Assembly (NCBI GenBank): GCA_030345135.1
Contig: CP128386.1
Span: forward strand, 3,125,677 to 3,189,676
Direction: 5' to 3'
DNA from: Chitinophagaceae bacterium DXS
GTDB lineage: Bacteria > Bacteroidota > Bacteroidia > Chitinophagales > Chitinophagaceae
DNA length: 64,000 nt
The notes below the pieces were generated by a model that worked only from the letters and a program-made list of their open reading frames with translations, did not search any database and was not told the origin of the DNA. Below, in pieces: positions 9,178-17,187 of this stretch; the first letter of the stretch is position 1; every line of letters begins with the position of its first letter. The translations under genes were made by a program, and so were the position numbers.

Positions 9178-10014
9178 ATGAAAAAATTTATTTCAGTTTT
9201 TGATGGATTAAGAATGTCGCAAAGTACATTGGATTATACGATACAACTGGCCAAATCAACCGGAGCACATGTAACAGGTGTATTTCTCGACGATCTTCTG
9301 TATCGGAGTTATAGTGTATATGACGTGTTAACCACATCTTCACAACCTGAGATTACCATTAAAAAAATGGATGAAAAAGATAAGGAGAAAAGAGACAATG
9401 CCGTAAAGCAGTTTAAATGGGCTTGCGCAAGTGCAGGGATTCTTTTTTCTGTTCACAGGGATGTATGTATTGCAGTACAGGAATTGAAGCATGAAACCAT
9501 GTTTGCAGATCTTGTCATCATAAACAAATCAGAGAGTTTCAGTTTCTATGAAGAAAAATATCCCACCCGTTTTATCAAAGATGTTTTGACTGGCGTACAA
9601 TGTCCGGTGCTCATTTTGCCAACCGAGTTCAAACAGATAGACAATATTGTTTTGCTGTATGATGGAGCACCGTCTTCTGTGTACGCAACAAAAATGTTCA
9701 GCTATTTACTGGGCAATCTGGAGACCTTACCTATTGAAGTATTTTCGGTTAAAGAAACAAAAAACAATACGCTTCTTTCAAGTGACACGCTGATGCGTGA
9801 GTTTATGCACAGACATTTTTCTACGGTAACATATACACTTGTAACCGGCCAGGCTGAAGAAGAGATTGCAAACCACCTGTGTCAAAAGAAAAATACACTT
9901 GTGGTGTTGGGAGCTTATAACCGTGGCGAAGTATCCAGATGGTTTAAACCCAGTATGGCCGACATTCTCATGGATAAAATTGAATCCCCGTTATTCATTG
10001 CGCATAATAAGTAA
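9178..10014 (+). CDS. Universal stress protein, tandem Usp domains
   Basis: Cytoplasmic stress protein of 278 residues with two Usp domains, roughly 1-140 and 145-278. The first begins KKFISVFDGLRMSQSTLDY; the second contains IVLLYDGAPSSVYATKMF and ends with LVVLGAYNRGEVSRWF. The usual nucleotide-binding pattern G-x2-G-x9-G-S/T is only partly kept in the second domain (GAYNRG, then KPS), so ATP binding is uncertain. It stands alone between a minus-strand gene and a clear terminator at 10043. Confidence 0.88.
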   Translation: MKKFISVFDGLRMSQSTLDYTIQLAKSTGAHVTGVFLDDLLYRSYSVYDVLTTSSQPEITIKKMDEKDKEKRDNAVKQFKWACASAGILFSVHRDVCIAVQELKHETMFADLVIINKSESFSFYEEKYPTRFIKDVLTGVQCPVLILPTEFKQIDNIVLLYDGAPSSVYATKMFSYLLGNLETLPIEVFSVKETKNNTLLSSDTLMREFMHRHFSTVTYTLVTGQAEEEIANHLCQKKNTLVVLGAYNRGEVSRWFKPSMADILMDKIESPLFIAHNK

Positions 10015-10042
10015 ATAAGTAGTAATAGGCCCTAATGAAACA

Positions 10043-10086
10043 AAAAGCCGGTGATCTGTGTGATTATCCGGCTTTACTTTTTTTTG
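10043..10086 (+). terminator. Intrinsic terminator after the universal stress gene
   Basis: The stem AAAGCCGG / CCGGCTTT is extended by partly paired TGATC / GATTAT and followed by a long T run (actttttttttt). The minus-strand gene at 10108 ends nearby, so it may act in both directions. Confidence 0.8.
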
Positions 10087-10107
10087 CAGATAAGCTATTT
10101 GATAAAA

Positions 10108-10341
10108 CTATTCATACCACTCCTTAAGATAGGAACCGATAGCCTCAACTAGTTGCAAATCTTCCATTTCCTCACTTTTCCAGCCCTTATCCGTGCATTC
10201 AATTGTTCCATCAAACAAATCATCTATGGCTACGGAGAATCGTTTGGGAACGCCGTCTGTTTTATTAGGTTCCAATGGTACAGCTTTTCCAATTAGCTCC
10301 ATGTTGCGAAAATTCAATTTAATAGGAATTTGCTTTTCCAT
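10108..10341 (-). CDS. Hypothetical protein, single 'WYE' C-terminal domain
   Basis: I do not recognise a named family. The product has 77 residues from ATG 10341 (MEKQIPIKL). Almost the whole protein aligns by eye with the last 75 residues of the protein at 11218: both begin [IV]PI-x-L-x-F, share K-[GD]-GW in the middle and end A-I-G-x-x-[IL]-x-x-WYE. It sits 27 bases downstream of the DUF892 gene on the same strand and is probably co-transcribed. A slightly longer form starting at 10368 would overlap the end of DUF892 and is less likely. Confidence 0.7.
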   Translation of the reverse strand: MEKQIPIKLNFRNMELIGKAVPLEPNKTDGVPKRFSVAIDDLFDGTIECTDKGWKSEEMEDLQLVEAIGSYLKEWYE

Positions 10342-10368
10342 TATCTCTGTATTTATGATCAACCACAA

Positions 10369-10905
10369 TTAGTCTTCTGCCGGTTCTTTGCTGGCTTCGA
10401 AGTATATTTCCCTTCTTGCCATATTTACCAGCATATCATCCGCACGCTTTTCTTCTTCCAGATTTTCTTCCAGTAAACCGGCAATCTCTTCAAAATTTAA
10501 TGTTCTGGCCATTTCAATAAGCGAACTGTAAGATGCTATTTCATAGTGCTCAATTTTTTGGAGCCCAGCGATAATACCAGCATCCCGCTGAGCCGAACAC
10601 TCTTCCGTTTCGTCAACTATTTCATCAGCCTGGCTCAGTATTCCTGCTATGGCTTTGCATTTGCCATCACCCGCTTCCTGCTTCAACAAGGAAAATATGT
10701 TCCTGAGCCTGTAAACATGTCCGGTGGTTTGCTGAAGCACCTGGGCGAGTTCCATCTTCAATTCGCCTGAATCAACAAGCTCCATCAGGTCGGGCATTGC
10801 CTTAACCTGTTTCTTTTCCGCCGTGTACATTTCCCGCAATAAAAAATAAAATAACTGCAGAAGTTTTGAATCATTTTTGATCTCTTCAACTGTTCTTATT
10901 TCCAT
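10369..10905 (-). CDS. DUF892 (YciE/YciF-like) ferritin-like protein
   Basis: Ferritin-like four-helix protein of 178 residues, a family induced by stress in many bacteria with no settled function. Visible features are an N-terminal helix (LQLFYFLLREMYTAEKKQVK), an acidic helix (DEIVDETEECSAQRDAGIIA), then IEHYEIASYSSLIEMARTL and a C-terminal EENLEEEKRADDML, giving the E/H residues expected of a di-iron carboxylate site. It is divergent from the 234-residue WYE protein and upstream of the small WYE protein, so the three likely form a stress-related neighbourhood. Confidence 0.88.
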   Translation of the reverse strand: MEIRTVEEIKNDSKLLQLFYFLLREMYTAEKKQVKAMPDLMELVDSGELKMELAQVLQQTTGHVYRLRNIFSLLKQEAGDGKCKAIAGILSQADEIVDETEECSAQRDAGIIAGLQKIEHYEIASYSSLIEMARTLNFEEIAGLLEENLEEEKRADDMLVNMARREIYFEASKEPAED

Positions 10906-11217
10906 AATCTCAACTTTAAGGATGAATTAGTCATGCAATAATTTGTCGCAACTTATATGCCATTGAAGCCTTGTAACAATCAGGACAAAACCTTGCATAA
11001 CACCTTAAAATCCGTACAACAACCGGCTTCTCAATTTCACAAAATTGAGCCTGCGTAGAATTTTCGCCACTATTTGAGGTTTATTTATCTATAACGATGC
11101 CGGATCTATGTTCAGGCGAGAGAATCTGCTTCTTTTGAACGCCTTCAACTGATATGCGATACTGGCAGAATCTTTGAACCTGTTATAGCGGCACAATAGA
11201 TTTAACATATTACATGC
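10906..11217. other. Divergent intergenic region
   Basis: A gap of 312 bases between DUF892 (minus) and the WYE protein (plus). It holds an 8-bp inverted repeat, CTCAATTT at 11030-11037 with AAATTGAG at 11042-11049, which could be an operator or a cruciform. No gene or clear promoter box is seen. Confidence 0.4.
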
Positions 11218-11922
11218 ATGTTTATGACCACACAGACAAAACCCATCAAAAAATCAGTGAAGCGTAATGATGCAGCAAAAGACATTGCAGCTTCTTATAA
11301 TGCTTTCAAAGATTACAAGGGTCAGTTTTACACAGGAATGAAAGTTGGGAGAAGCCACAAATGGAATTACGATAAAGGCATCTGGAAGGAGACAAAAGTA
11401 ACACCCGAGAGATGGGAACTGGTATACGATGTGATCAAGCGCCGCGCAGGACATGCACCTGAAGGCTCCGGCGTTCCGGTTGGCACTGCATATCACTGGT
11501 TTATACTTTCTCATCAATATGTTGAAAAACTGAACGCAGATGATTACACTACATCAATGATTGGACTTAAATTCAAGCTTGCGCATAAACGCGCGGTCAC
11601 CAATAAATGGAGTACATCCGATGCAACTCAGCGAAAACATCTTATCCAAATACTGAAAGATTTTATTGATGAGCTTGAAAGAGAACCAGAAAAAACCGTT
11701 CCCATCCAACTTGATTTTGAATATAAAGGCAAAAGATACGGAGGTGTAGCTGTGCCGGTTATGTCGAGCTGTAACGAAGGAACCTGTTTACAACTGGATA
11801 TACGGCTAAACAACAAACACCTTGGCGTAATAAGATCCACCAAAGATGGCTGGCGCATGACAGGCATGAAGCAGGGCCTGATAAGCGCTATCGGTGAACA
11901 AATTAATAAATGGTACGAGTAA
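11218..11922 (+). CDS. Hypothetical protein with C-terminal 'WYE' domain
   Basis: Not recognised as a named family; 234 residues, basic, soluble, no signal peptide. The N-terminal half (about 30-150) contains DYKGQFYTGMKVGRSHKWNY and RWELVYDVIKRRAGHAPEGS; the C-terminal 75 residues match the small protein at 10108 (VPIQLDFEYKG to INKWYE). The start could be the ATG at 11218 or the ATG at 11224; the second gives the cleaner MTTQTKP. The stop is 11 bases before the Fpg/Nei gene, so the two are probably one transcript. The basic character and the glycosylase neighbour hint at a DNA-related role, but this is only inference. Confidence 0.75.
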   Translation: MFMTTQTKPIKKSVKRNDAAKDIAASYNAFKDYKGQFYTGMKVGRSHKWNYDKGIWKETKVTPERWELVYDVIKRRAGHAPEGSGVPVGTAYHWFILSHQYVEKLNADDYTTSMIGLKFKLAHKRAVTNKWSTSDATQRKHLIQILKDFIDELEREPEKTVPIQLDFEYKGKRYGGVAVPVMSSCNEGTCLQLDIRLNNKHLGVIRSTKDGWRMTGMKQGLISAIGEQINKWYE

Positions 11923-11932
11923 ATATTTTATT

Positions 11933-12709
11933 ATGCCTGAACTACCCGATCTTGAAGTATTTAGCCGGAACCTGACCAAACATTTGAAAGGCAAGCGTAT
12001 AGCTAAAGTTGTGTGCAACAGTAAAAAGCTAAACGTTTCGCCGGCCAGGCTGAATAAAGACCTGCAGGATAATACGGTCAAAAACTTTACACGCGAGGGA
12101 AAAGAACTGTACCTCAATACGAGAGAAGGAAATATACTTGCCTTACATTTAATGCTTCACGGACAATTAGCCTTATCCGATAATGATGAAAAACCCAGGC
12201 ATGTGATTCTTCAACTTGTTTTTAGCGATGGTAGCAGTCTTTCGCTTACAGATTATCAGGGTGCGGCGAAACCAACATTAAACCCGGACGAAAAAGAGGC
12301 TCCCGACGCTCTTGATAAGAAAGCGAATGCAGCTTACTTTTCAAAAGAATTTACCGGCAAAAGAACAAGCGTGAAGAATATGCTGATGGATCAGTCGTTT
12401 ATCAGAGGTATTGGAAATGCATATGCAGATGAAATTTTATGGAAGTCAGGTATCTCACCTTTTTCAATAGCGGGAAAAATTCCGCCCGATAAAATAAAAG
12501 CGCTTGTTAAAGCCATTAAATCTGTGGTAAAGCAAGCCGAGAAACAGATTCTGAAGGCAGATCCCGATATTATAAGTGGAGAAATAAGAGATTTTCTTTC
12601 AGTGCATAACGCAAAAAAATCCAACACTCCGACCGGCACCCCCATTAAGAAAAAAGCTACCGGCGGGCGAAAAACATACTATACAGATGAACAAAAACTA
12701 TACGCCTAA
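11933..12709 (+). CDS. Fpg/Nei-family DNA glycosylase, zinc-less finger type
   Basis: Base-excision repair enzyme that removes oxidised bases and cleaves the abasic site. From ATG 11933 it has 258 residues. MPELPD supplies the catalytic N-terminal proline and Glu3. The beta-strand lysine region (REGKELYLN) and the H2TH segment (SFIRGIGNAYADEILWKSG, about 148-166) are intact. The C-terminal finger keeps the GGR-[KS]-T-Y-Y arginine loop, but all four zinc-binding cysteines are absent, so it should fold as a zinc-less finger. A start at 11894 would put residues before the catalytic proline and is excluded. It overlaps the end of a convergent small gene. Confidence 0.9.
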   Translation: MPELPDLEVFSRNLTKHLKGKRIAKVVCNSKKLNVSPARLNKDLQDNTVKNFTREGKELYLNTREGNILALHLMLHGQLALSDNDEKPRHVILQLVFSDGSSLSLTDYQGAAKPTLNPDEKEAPDALDKKANAAYFSKEFTGKRTSVKNMLMDQSFIRGIGNAYADEILWKSGISPFSIAGKIPPDKIKALVKAIKSVVKQAEKQILKADPDIISGEIRDFLSVHNAKKSNTPTGTPIKKKATGGRKTYYTDEQKLYA

Positions 12710-12897
12710 TCGTCCTGGTTATCTTTCTTTTGATTTGGCTCAGGTTCAATAAACTCGGGCTGATCCTTAAATTGTTTATCACTAAGACTTGGTTCAGGGT
12801 AATTGTATTTTTCATGGGCCTTCCGATCATGCCTGATGGATTTATCTTCGGAACCTTTTTTAACCTCTTCAGGATGTTTTTTATCTGTGTTTTTCAT
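12706..12897 (-). CDS. Small highly charged hydrophilic protein
   Basis: Unrecognised protein of 63 residues made almost entirely of K, E, D, P, Q and N (for example KKHPEEVKKGSEDK and EFIEPEPNQKKDNQDD). It has no hydrophobic segment and is probably disordered. The ATG at 12897 follows an A-rich stretch typical of Bacteroidetes starts. The gene is convergent with the glycosylase and the stop codons overlap. It might be a small stress-related protein; function is unknown and the call rests on start context and composition. Confidence 0.5.
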   Translation of the reverse strand: MKNTDKKHPEEVKKGSEDKSIRHDRKAHEKYNYPEPSLSDKQFKDQPEFIEPEPNQKKDNQDD

Positions 12898-13389
12898 GAT
12901 CTGTTTTTTTATAAAATTTCAAAAATTATGCCTTTGCTTTTTATCGATCATACACTGGATCTGCATCTTTGTCCGCTTGAGTCATTACTTTGTTATAAGT
13001 AGTCGAAATCTAAAATATGCCCGGACGCAAATAAGCGACCGCCCCAGGAAGCGTTACAACACTAAATACAAGATTGAAATCTTGCGTAGGCATAGTAATG
13101 AGTTTTGAGGGAATAGGTCGCATAATCCGTGCCTCTAAATCTTCTCCACATTACTTTTATGGGATTTATAAAATAACAAGTCCTGCCGATAAAAGACGTT
13201 AATCATTCATCCTCCGGACAAAACAACCTACACAATTTGAGTTCAACATTGGCACAGTTGTGGTGGCTATATAGGCGATATTAAAGGGTAATCTGCAAAC
13301 AAGGAATCAAAAGGCTTCGGATATGACGTTCCGAAGCCTTTTGACATCTTACACGATACCCACTTTCAACTACGCCAAAAATTGTTGAT
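12898..13389. other. Intergenic region with one strong hairpin
   Basis: About 490 bases without a credible gene. The one clear structure is a perfect 12-bp inverted repeat, AAAAGGCTTCGG at 13309-13320 with CCGAAGCCTTTT at 13331-13342. It is terminator-like in both directions, about 48 bases before the PEBP gene, and could end an unannotated small RNA or act in the PEBP leader. Confidence 0.55.
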
Positions 13390-13851
13390 ATGATAAACTC
13401 CAAACAGAAAGTTTTAACTATTTCCAGTACGGCATTCAACAACGAAACCAACATTCCGGTTAAATACACTTGTGATGGAGATGATACTAATCCGCCGTTA
13501 ACAATAACCGACATTCCTGAGGAAGCGCATTCACTGGCGATCATAATGGAAGATCCTGACGCCCCTAAAGGCACGTTTACACATTGGCTCGTATGGAACA
13601 TTCCCGTATCTCACCACATAAAAGAACATGCGAATCCGGGCATCAGCGGAAATAACAGTGCAGGAAAAACCGGCTACCACGGCCCTTGCCCTCCATCCGG
13701 ATCACACCGCTATTACTTTCATGTATATGCGTTAAATGACAAATTGGATTTACCCGTGGGTGCAGACAGGGCTTCACTTGAAAAATCTATGACAGATCAT
13801 ATTTTGGCCCAGGGTTCCATTATGGCGCATTATCAAAGAGCAGGCAAATAA
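13390..13851 (+). CDS. YbhB/YbcL-type PEBP family protein
   Basis: Phosphatidylethanolamine-binding / Raf-kinase-inhibitor-like fold, 153 residues, cytoplasmic (no signal peptide). It carries the two family signatures: DPDAPKGTFTHWLVWNIP around residue 55 and GYHGPCPPSGSHRYYFHVYALN around residue 95, which form the anion-binding pocket. Bacterial members have no agreed function. It is monocistronic: a hairpin precedes it and a shared terminator follows. Confidence 0.93.
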   Translation: MINSKQKVLTISSTAFNNETNIPVKYTCDGDDTNPPLTITDIPEEAHSLAIIMEDPDAPKGTFTHWLVWNIPVSHHIKEHANPGISGNNSAGKTGYHGPCPPSGSHRYYFHVYALNDKLDLPVGADRASLEKSMTDHILAQGSIMAHYQRAGK

Positions 13852-13853
13852 AA

Positions 13854-13886
13854 AAAGCCTTTGAAGATTTTATTTCCAAAGGCTTT
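13854..13886. terminator. Bidirectional terminator between PEBP and the 73-residue gene
   Basis: A 10-bp perfect stem (AAAGCCTTTG with CAAAGGCTTT) has an A-rich 5' flank and a T-rich 3' flank, so it can serve both convergent genes. Confidence 0.8.
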
Positions 13887-13892
13887 ACAATT

Positions 13893-14114
13893 TTAATAAT
13901 GCTTGCTTGCCGTGTCTTTATGTTTTTTCTTGGTAGAATCTTTCCATTTATTAGTTGAATCTTTCATCTTCTTTTTGTTCTTGTGCATCATTGTGTCCTG
14001 ATCGTCCGCATAAGTAGCGGCCAGTAAGCTGTTACTGTGCTGCGTGTATGAGCCGCCGATTGAAATAGCGGCCAAAGACGCGATAAGCACGAGTGAAAAC
14101 ATTAGTTTTTTCAT
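13893..14114 (-). CDS. Small secreted lysine-rich protein
   Basis: Unrecognised 73-residue protein. A clear signal peptide (MKKLMFSLVLIASLAAISIGG) is followed by a Lys/Asp/Thr-rich tail with repeated KKxKDST-like pieces (KKKMKDSTNKWKDSTKKKHK), so the mature part is a short, strongly basic periplasmic or secreted polypeptide. It has its own start context and shares a terminator with PEBP. The function is unknown; one might think of envelope or polyanion binding. Confidence 0.65.
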   Translation of the reverse strand: MKKLMFSLVLIASLAAISIGGSYTQHSNSLLAATYADDQDTMMHKNKKKMKDSTNKWKDSTKKKHKDTASKHY

Positions 14115-14188
14115 GGTAAATGTTTTTGATAAAGCTTCAACTAGTATGCCACGCGGATAGTAGTTGCCCTAAATAAGAAGAGCTCATT

Positions 14189-14386
14189 TCAGGAGACTTT
14201 TTTATAGTCAAATTTTCCTTTTATATGCGTGTTTAAATAGGTTCCCTTTGAACGGGCATTCTTAAGATCCACGTAAACAGACGCCGGCACATGCAGGTAA
14301 TCATAAACGGAGCCTGACACGTAAATGACACGCAATATTTCCGTCGGTGCGTCATAGCTATATTTGGCAATTACAGATGATGGCAT
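14189..14386 (-). CDS. KTSC domain protein
   Basis: A 65-residue protein that is a single KTSC domain: SSVIAKYSYDAPTEILRVIY, then SGSVYDYLHVPASVYVDL and the closing GTYLNTHIKGKFDYKKV. This small beta-rich domain also occurs at the C-terminus of some lysyl-tRNA synthetases. As a stand-alone protein it has no assigned role, though nucleic-acid binding has been suggested for the fold. It lies 74 bases upstream of the start of the secreted lysine-rich gene on the same strand. Confidence 0.85.
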   Translation of the reverse strand: MPSSVIAKYSYDAPTEILRVIYVSGSVYDYLHVPASVYVDLKNARSKGTYLNTHIKGKFDYKKVS

Positions 14387-14626
14387 AAAATTCTGCTATC
14401 GGTGCATATTTGTTGACTGTTAACCCACCTCAAACATTATACTAAAACGAATTTCCGGTCTTTCCCAAAAAAAACAACGAGACTCATGCCGGATCGTCCA
14501 ATGCCGTACAATTGTCATTCCTACACTTAGAGTTAAACGATTTCCGATTCCGTAAACTGATTTCCTGATTTGATAAATGCAAGTTTTAACAGCGGCCCAT
14601 TTTTGCAAAAAATTCAGAGAGAAAAT

Positions 14627-17053
14627 ATGAACTACAGCTTTAGAATCAGACGACTACTCAGCCTTCCTGTACTCATTGTTCTTACCTTAAACAGCTTTGC
14701 TTTTACGGGTGGTGAGGGAGATGACGAAGGCAATGGAAGCATTAGAGGCAAAGTAAGTACAACAGATAATAAACCTGCAGCCATGGTGAATGTGATACTC
14801 AAGAACTCGAGGAAACGTGTATTGACTGCTGATGACGGATCTTTCACACTGCGTAATATTAAACCCGGGGAATATCAACTTGAAATTTCACTGGTAGGCT
14901 ACGAAACGCTTGAACAAAGTGTTTTGGTTGAAGCAGGCAAAAGCGCTCAACTAAATTTGCAGCTAAAAATATCCGAAAAAGAGCTGGATGAAATTGTAGT
15001 AAAAAGTGGAATCAAGGGCTACAAAAGCAGCAATATTTCTCCATCACTTCGTTTGCAGGAACCTTTACTGGATGTATCTCAGAATATTCAGATTGTAACC
15101 GGTAAAGCGTTAGCTGACCAACAGGTGGTAAGCATGAGCGATGGCGTGATCAGGAATGTCAGCGGTGCTACAAGACTTGAACACTGGGCTGACATGTACA
15201 CAAATATTACCATGCGCGGATCTCAGATACAGGCATTCCGCAACGGTTTTAATTTTGTAAACTCTTATTGGGGGCCCCTTACAGAAGACATGAGCTACGT
15301 AGACCATATTGAGTTTGTAAAAGGTCCTGCCGGTTTTATGCTTGCAAACGGCGACCCCAGCGGTTTATATGATGTTGTTACTAAAAAACCGACGGGACAG
15401 ACCAAAGGTGAAATCGCATTAACCTTGGGCAGCTTTGATATGTATCGCGCTTCATTAGACCTCGACGGAAAACTTAGTAAAGACTCCAAAGTGCTGTACC
15501 GCCTGAATGTTGCTGCTCAAAATAAAAATTCTTTCAGGCAGTTTGAATACAACGACAGGTATAGTATAGCTCCTGTAATTTCATATCAAATTGATGACAA
15601 AACAAAATTAACCGCAGAATATACCTGGCAACATGCAAAGATGTCTGATGTAGGTTCTTACTACGTATTTTCCACAGACGGTTATGCTACCCTGCCACGT
15701 GAGTTTACCACAATGCCTCCAGGCCTTGCTCCTACTGTTATTGACGATCACAGCGTATTTCTGAACCTGCAGCACCAGATCAGCAGCAACTGGAAGTTTA
15801 CGGCCCAGGCTGCATATTCCAAATACAAGCAACAGGGGTCTGATCTTTGGCCTGCAGCGGTAAATCCTGATGGCACAATGCTAAGAAGCATGAGCATCTG
15901 GGATGCACAAAGCCACATGTCATTAGGCCAGGCTTTTATTAATGGAAACGTAAAAACAGGAAAAATTCAACACCGTATACTGGGTGGCATTGATGTTGGC
16001 ACCAAAGCATATATGGCAGATTGGAGCCAATACCACATGCTGGATACTGCAGGCGCTGAATTTAATACAAAGAATCCTGTATACGGTGTGCCTGTAAACG
16101 GCTACCCAACTTTTGACAGAACGCTTAACCTGGAAGCAAGGTCTGTAGCATCGGGCGGAAACATCGATCAGAGCTACACAGGTCTTTATGCGCAGGATGA
16201 ACTTGGATTTTTTGATAATGTACTCAGACTTACTTTAGCCGGGCGTTATACATTTGTAAAACAGGATGAATGGGGCGGCTCACGCTATTCTGCAAAACAT
16301 TTTACACCACGCATAGGCCTGAGTGTATCTGTTGATAAACAAACTTCTGTATATGGGTTATACGATCAGGCATTTATTCCCCAGTCAGGAAAATTAGCAG
16401 ATGGCGGCAAAGTAAAACCGATCACCGGCAATAATATCGAGTTCGGAATTAAAAGAGATTGGTCCGGTGGCAAATGGAACACATCTGTATCAGTTTACAG
16501 AATATTAAAAGAAAACGAATTAACCACAGACCCGAACAGCCCACCTACTTCTGGCCTCAGCATTGTGATGGGTCAAAAAAGAGCACAGGGCGTCGAGTTT
16601 GATCTCAAAGGTTCTATTGCCAGCGGACTTAACCTGATTGCCAACTATGCTTATACCGATTCAAGAGTAACCAAAGTGGCTGATGGTGTAACCGGTATGA
16701 AAGTCGGCGATGTTGTTCCCGGTTATGCAAAACATACGGCAAACGCATGGTTAAGTTACCAGGTGCAAAACGGTGCACTTAAAGGCATTGGCGTTGGCGG
16801 CGGCGCTACCTGGATGGGTGACAGGGCTACAGGCACATGGAGCAAAACCAATCCGCAATTCAACCTGCCAAATTATTTCAGACTGGATGGAAGCATTTTC
16901 TGGGAGAAAGAAAAGATCAGGCTTTCATTGAACATGCAAAACATGCTGGATGAATACCTGTACAGCGGAAGCTATTACGATTATTTAAAAGCATACTACT
17001 GGCAGGCCGAAGCACCAAGAAATTTGAGATTTAATATCACCTATAGATTCTAA
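14627..17053 (+). CDS. TonB-dependent siderophore-type receptor
   Basis: Outer-membrane receptor of 808 residues, most like ferric-siderophore receptors. From the ATG at 14627: signal peptide (LLSLPVLIVLTLNSFAF), a CarboxypepD_reg-like domain (GSIRGKVSTTDNKPAAMVNV to LVGYETLEQSV), a plug (LDVSQNIQIVTGKALADQQ, VDHIEFVKGPAGFMLANGDP) and a barrel ending RNLRFNITYRF. It lacks an STN domain and no SusD follows, which separates it from the SusC genes here. An in-frame ATG at 14570 would put 19 non-signal residues in front and is rejected. No biosynthetic or FecR gene is nearby, so it may serve uptake of foreign siderophores. Confidence 0.9.
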   Translation: MNYSFRIRRLLSLPVLIVLTLNSFAFTGGEGDDEGNGSIRGKVSTTDNKPAAMVNVILKNSRKRVLTADDGSFTLRNIKPGEYQLEISLVGYETLEQSVLVEAGKSAQLNLQLKISEKELDEIVVKSGIKGYKSSNISPSLRLQEPLLDVSQNIQIVTGKALADQQVVSMSDGVIRNVSGATRLEHWADMYTNITMRGSQIQAFRNGFNFVNSYWGPLTEDMSYVDHIEFVKGPAGFMLANGDPSGLYDVVTKKPTGQTKGEIALTLGSFDMYRASLDLDGKLSKDSKVLYRLNVAAQNKNSFRQFEYNDRYSIAPVISYQIDDKTKLTAEYTWQHAKMSDVGSYYVFSTDGYATLPREFTTMPPGLAPTVIDDHSVFLNLQHQISSNWKFTAQAAYSKYKQQGSDLWPAAVNPDGTMLRSMSIWDAQSHMSLGQAFINGNVKTGKIQHRILGGIDVGTKAYMADWSQYHMLDTAGAEFNTKNPVYGVPVNGYPTFDRTLNLEARSVASGGNIDQSYTGLYAQDELGFFDNVLRLTLAGRYTFVKQDEWGGSRYSAKHFTPRIGLSVSVDKQTSVYGLYDQAFIPQSGKLADGGKVKPITGNNIEFGIKRDWSGGKWNTSVSVYRILKENELTTDPNSPPTSGLSIVMGQKRAQGVEFDLKGSIASGLNLIANYAYTDSRVTKVADGVTGMKVGDVVPGYAKHTANAWLSYQVQNGALKGIGVGGGATWMGDRATGTWSKTNPQFNLPNYFRLDGSIFWEKEKIRLSLNMQNMLDEYLYSGSYYDYLKAYYWQAEAPRNLRFNITYRF

Positions 17054-17083
17054 AAGTAACCCTGGCAATTAGCGACAAAATAT

Positions 17084-17125
17084 ACAGGTCATACAATGCA
17101 TTTTGTATGACCTGTTTGCTTTTTA
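17084..17125 (+). terminator. Intrinsic terminator after the siderophore receptor
   Basis: A 13-bp perfect stem (ACAGGTCATACAA with TTGTATGACCTGT, loop 17097-17102) is followed by ttgctttttt. Confidence 0.85.
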
Positions 17126-17187
17126 AAAAATTGGTTACCTGCTCCGTTCTGATTATTTATTAATTTGGCTACTTATATAAATCAGGC

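Noticed and set aside
12803-13108. Two overlapping plus-strand frames opposite the small charged protein
   Set aside because: Hydrophobic, Phe-rich translations without start context; they mirror the Lys/Glu-rich minus-strand gene.
13249-13265. Sigma-54-like site TTGGCAC upstream of PEBP
   Set aside because: The -12 GC is absent and Bacteroidetes promoters seldom use it; no enhancer-binding regulator is nearby.
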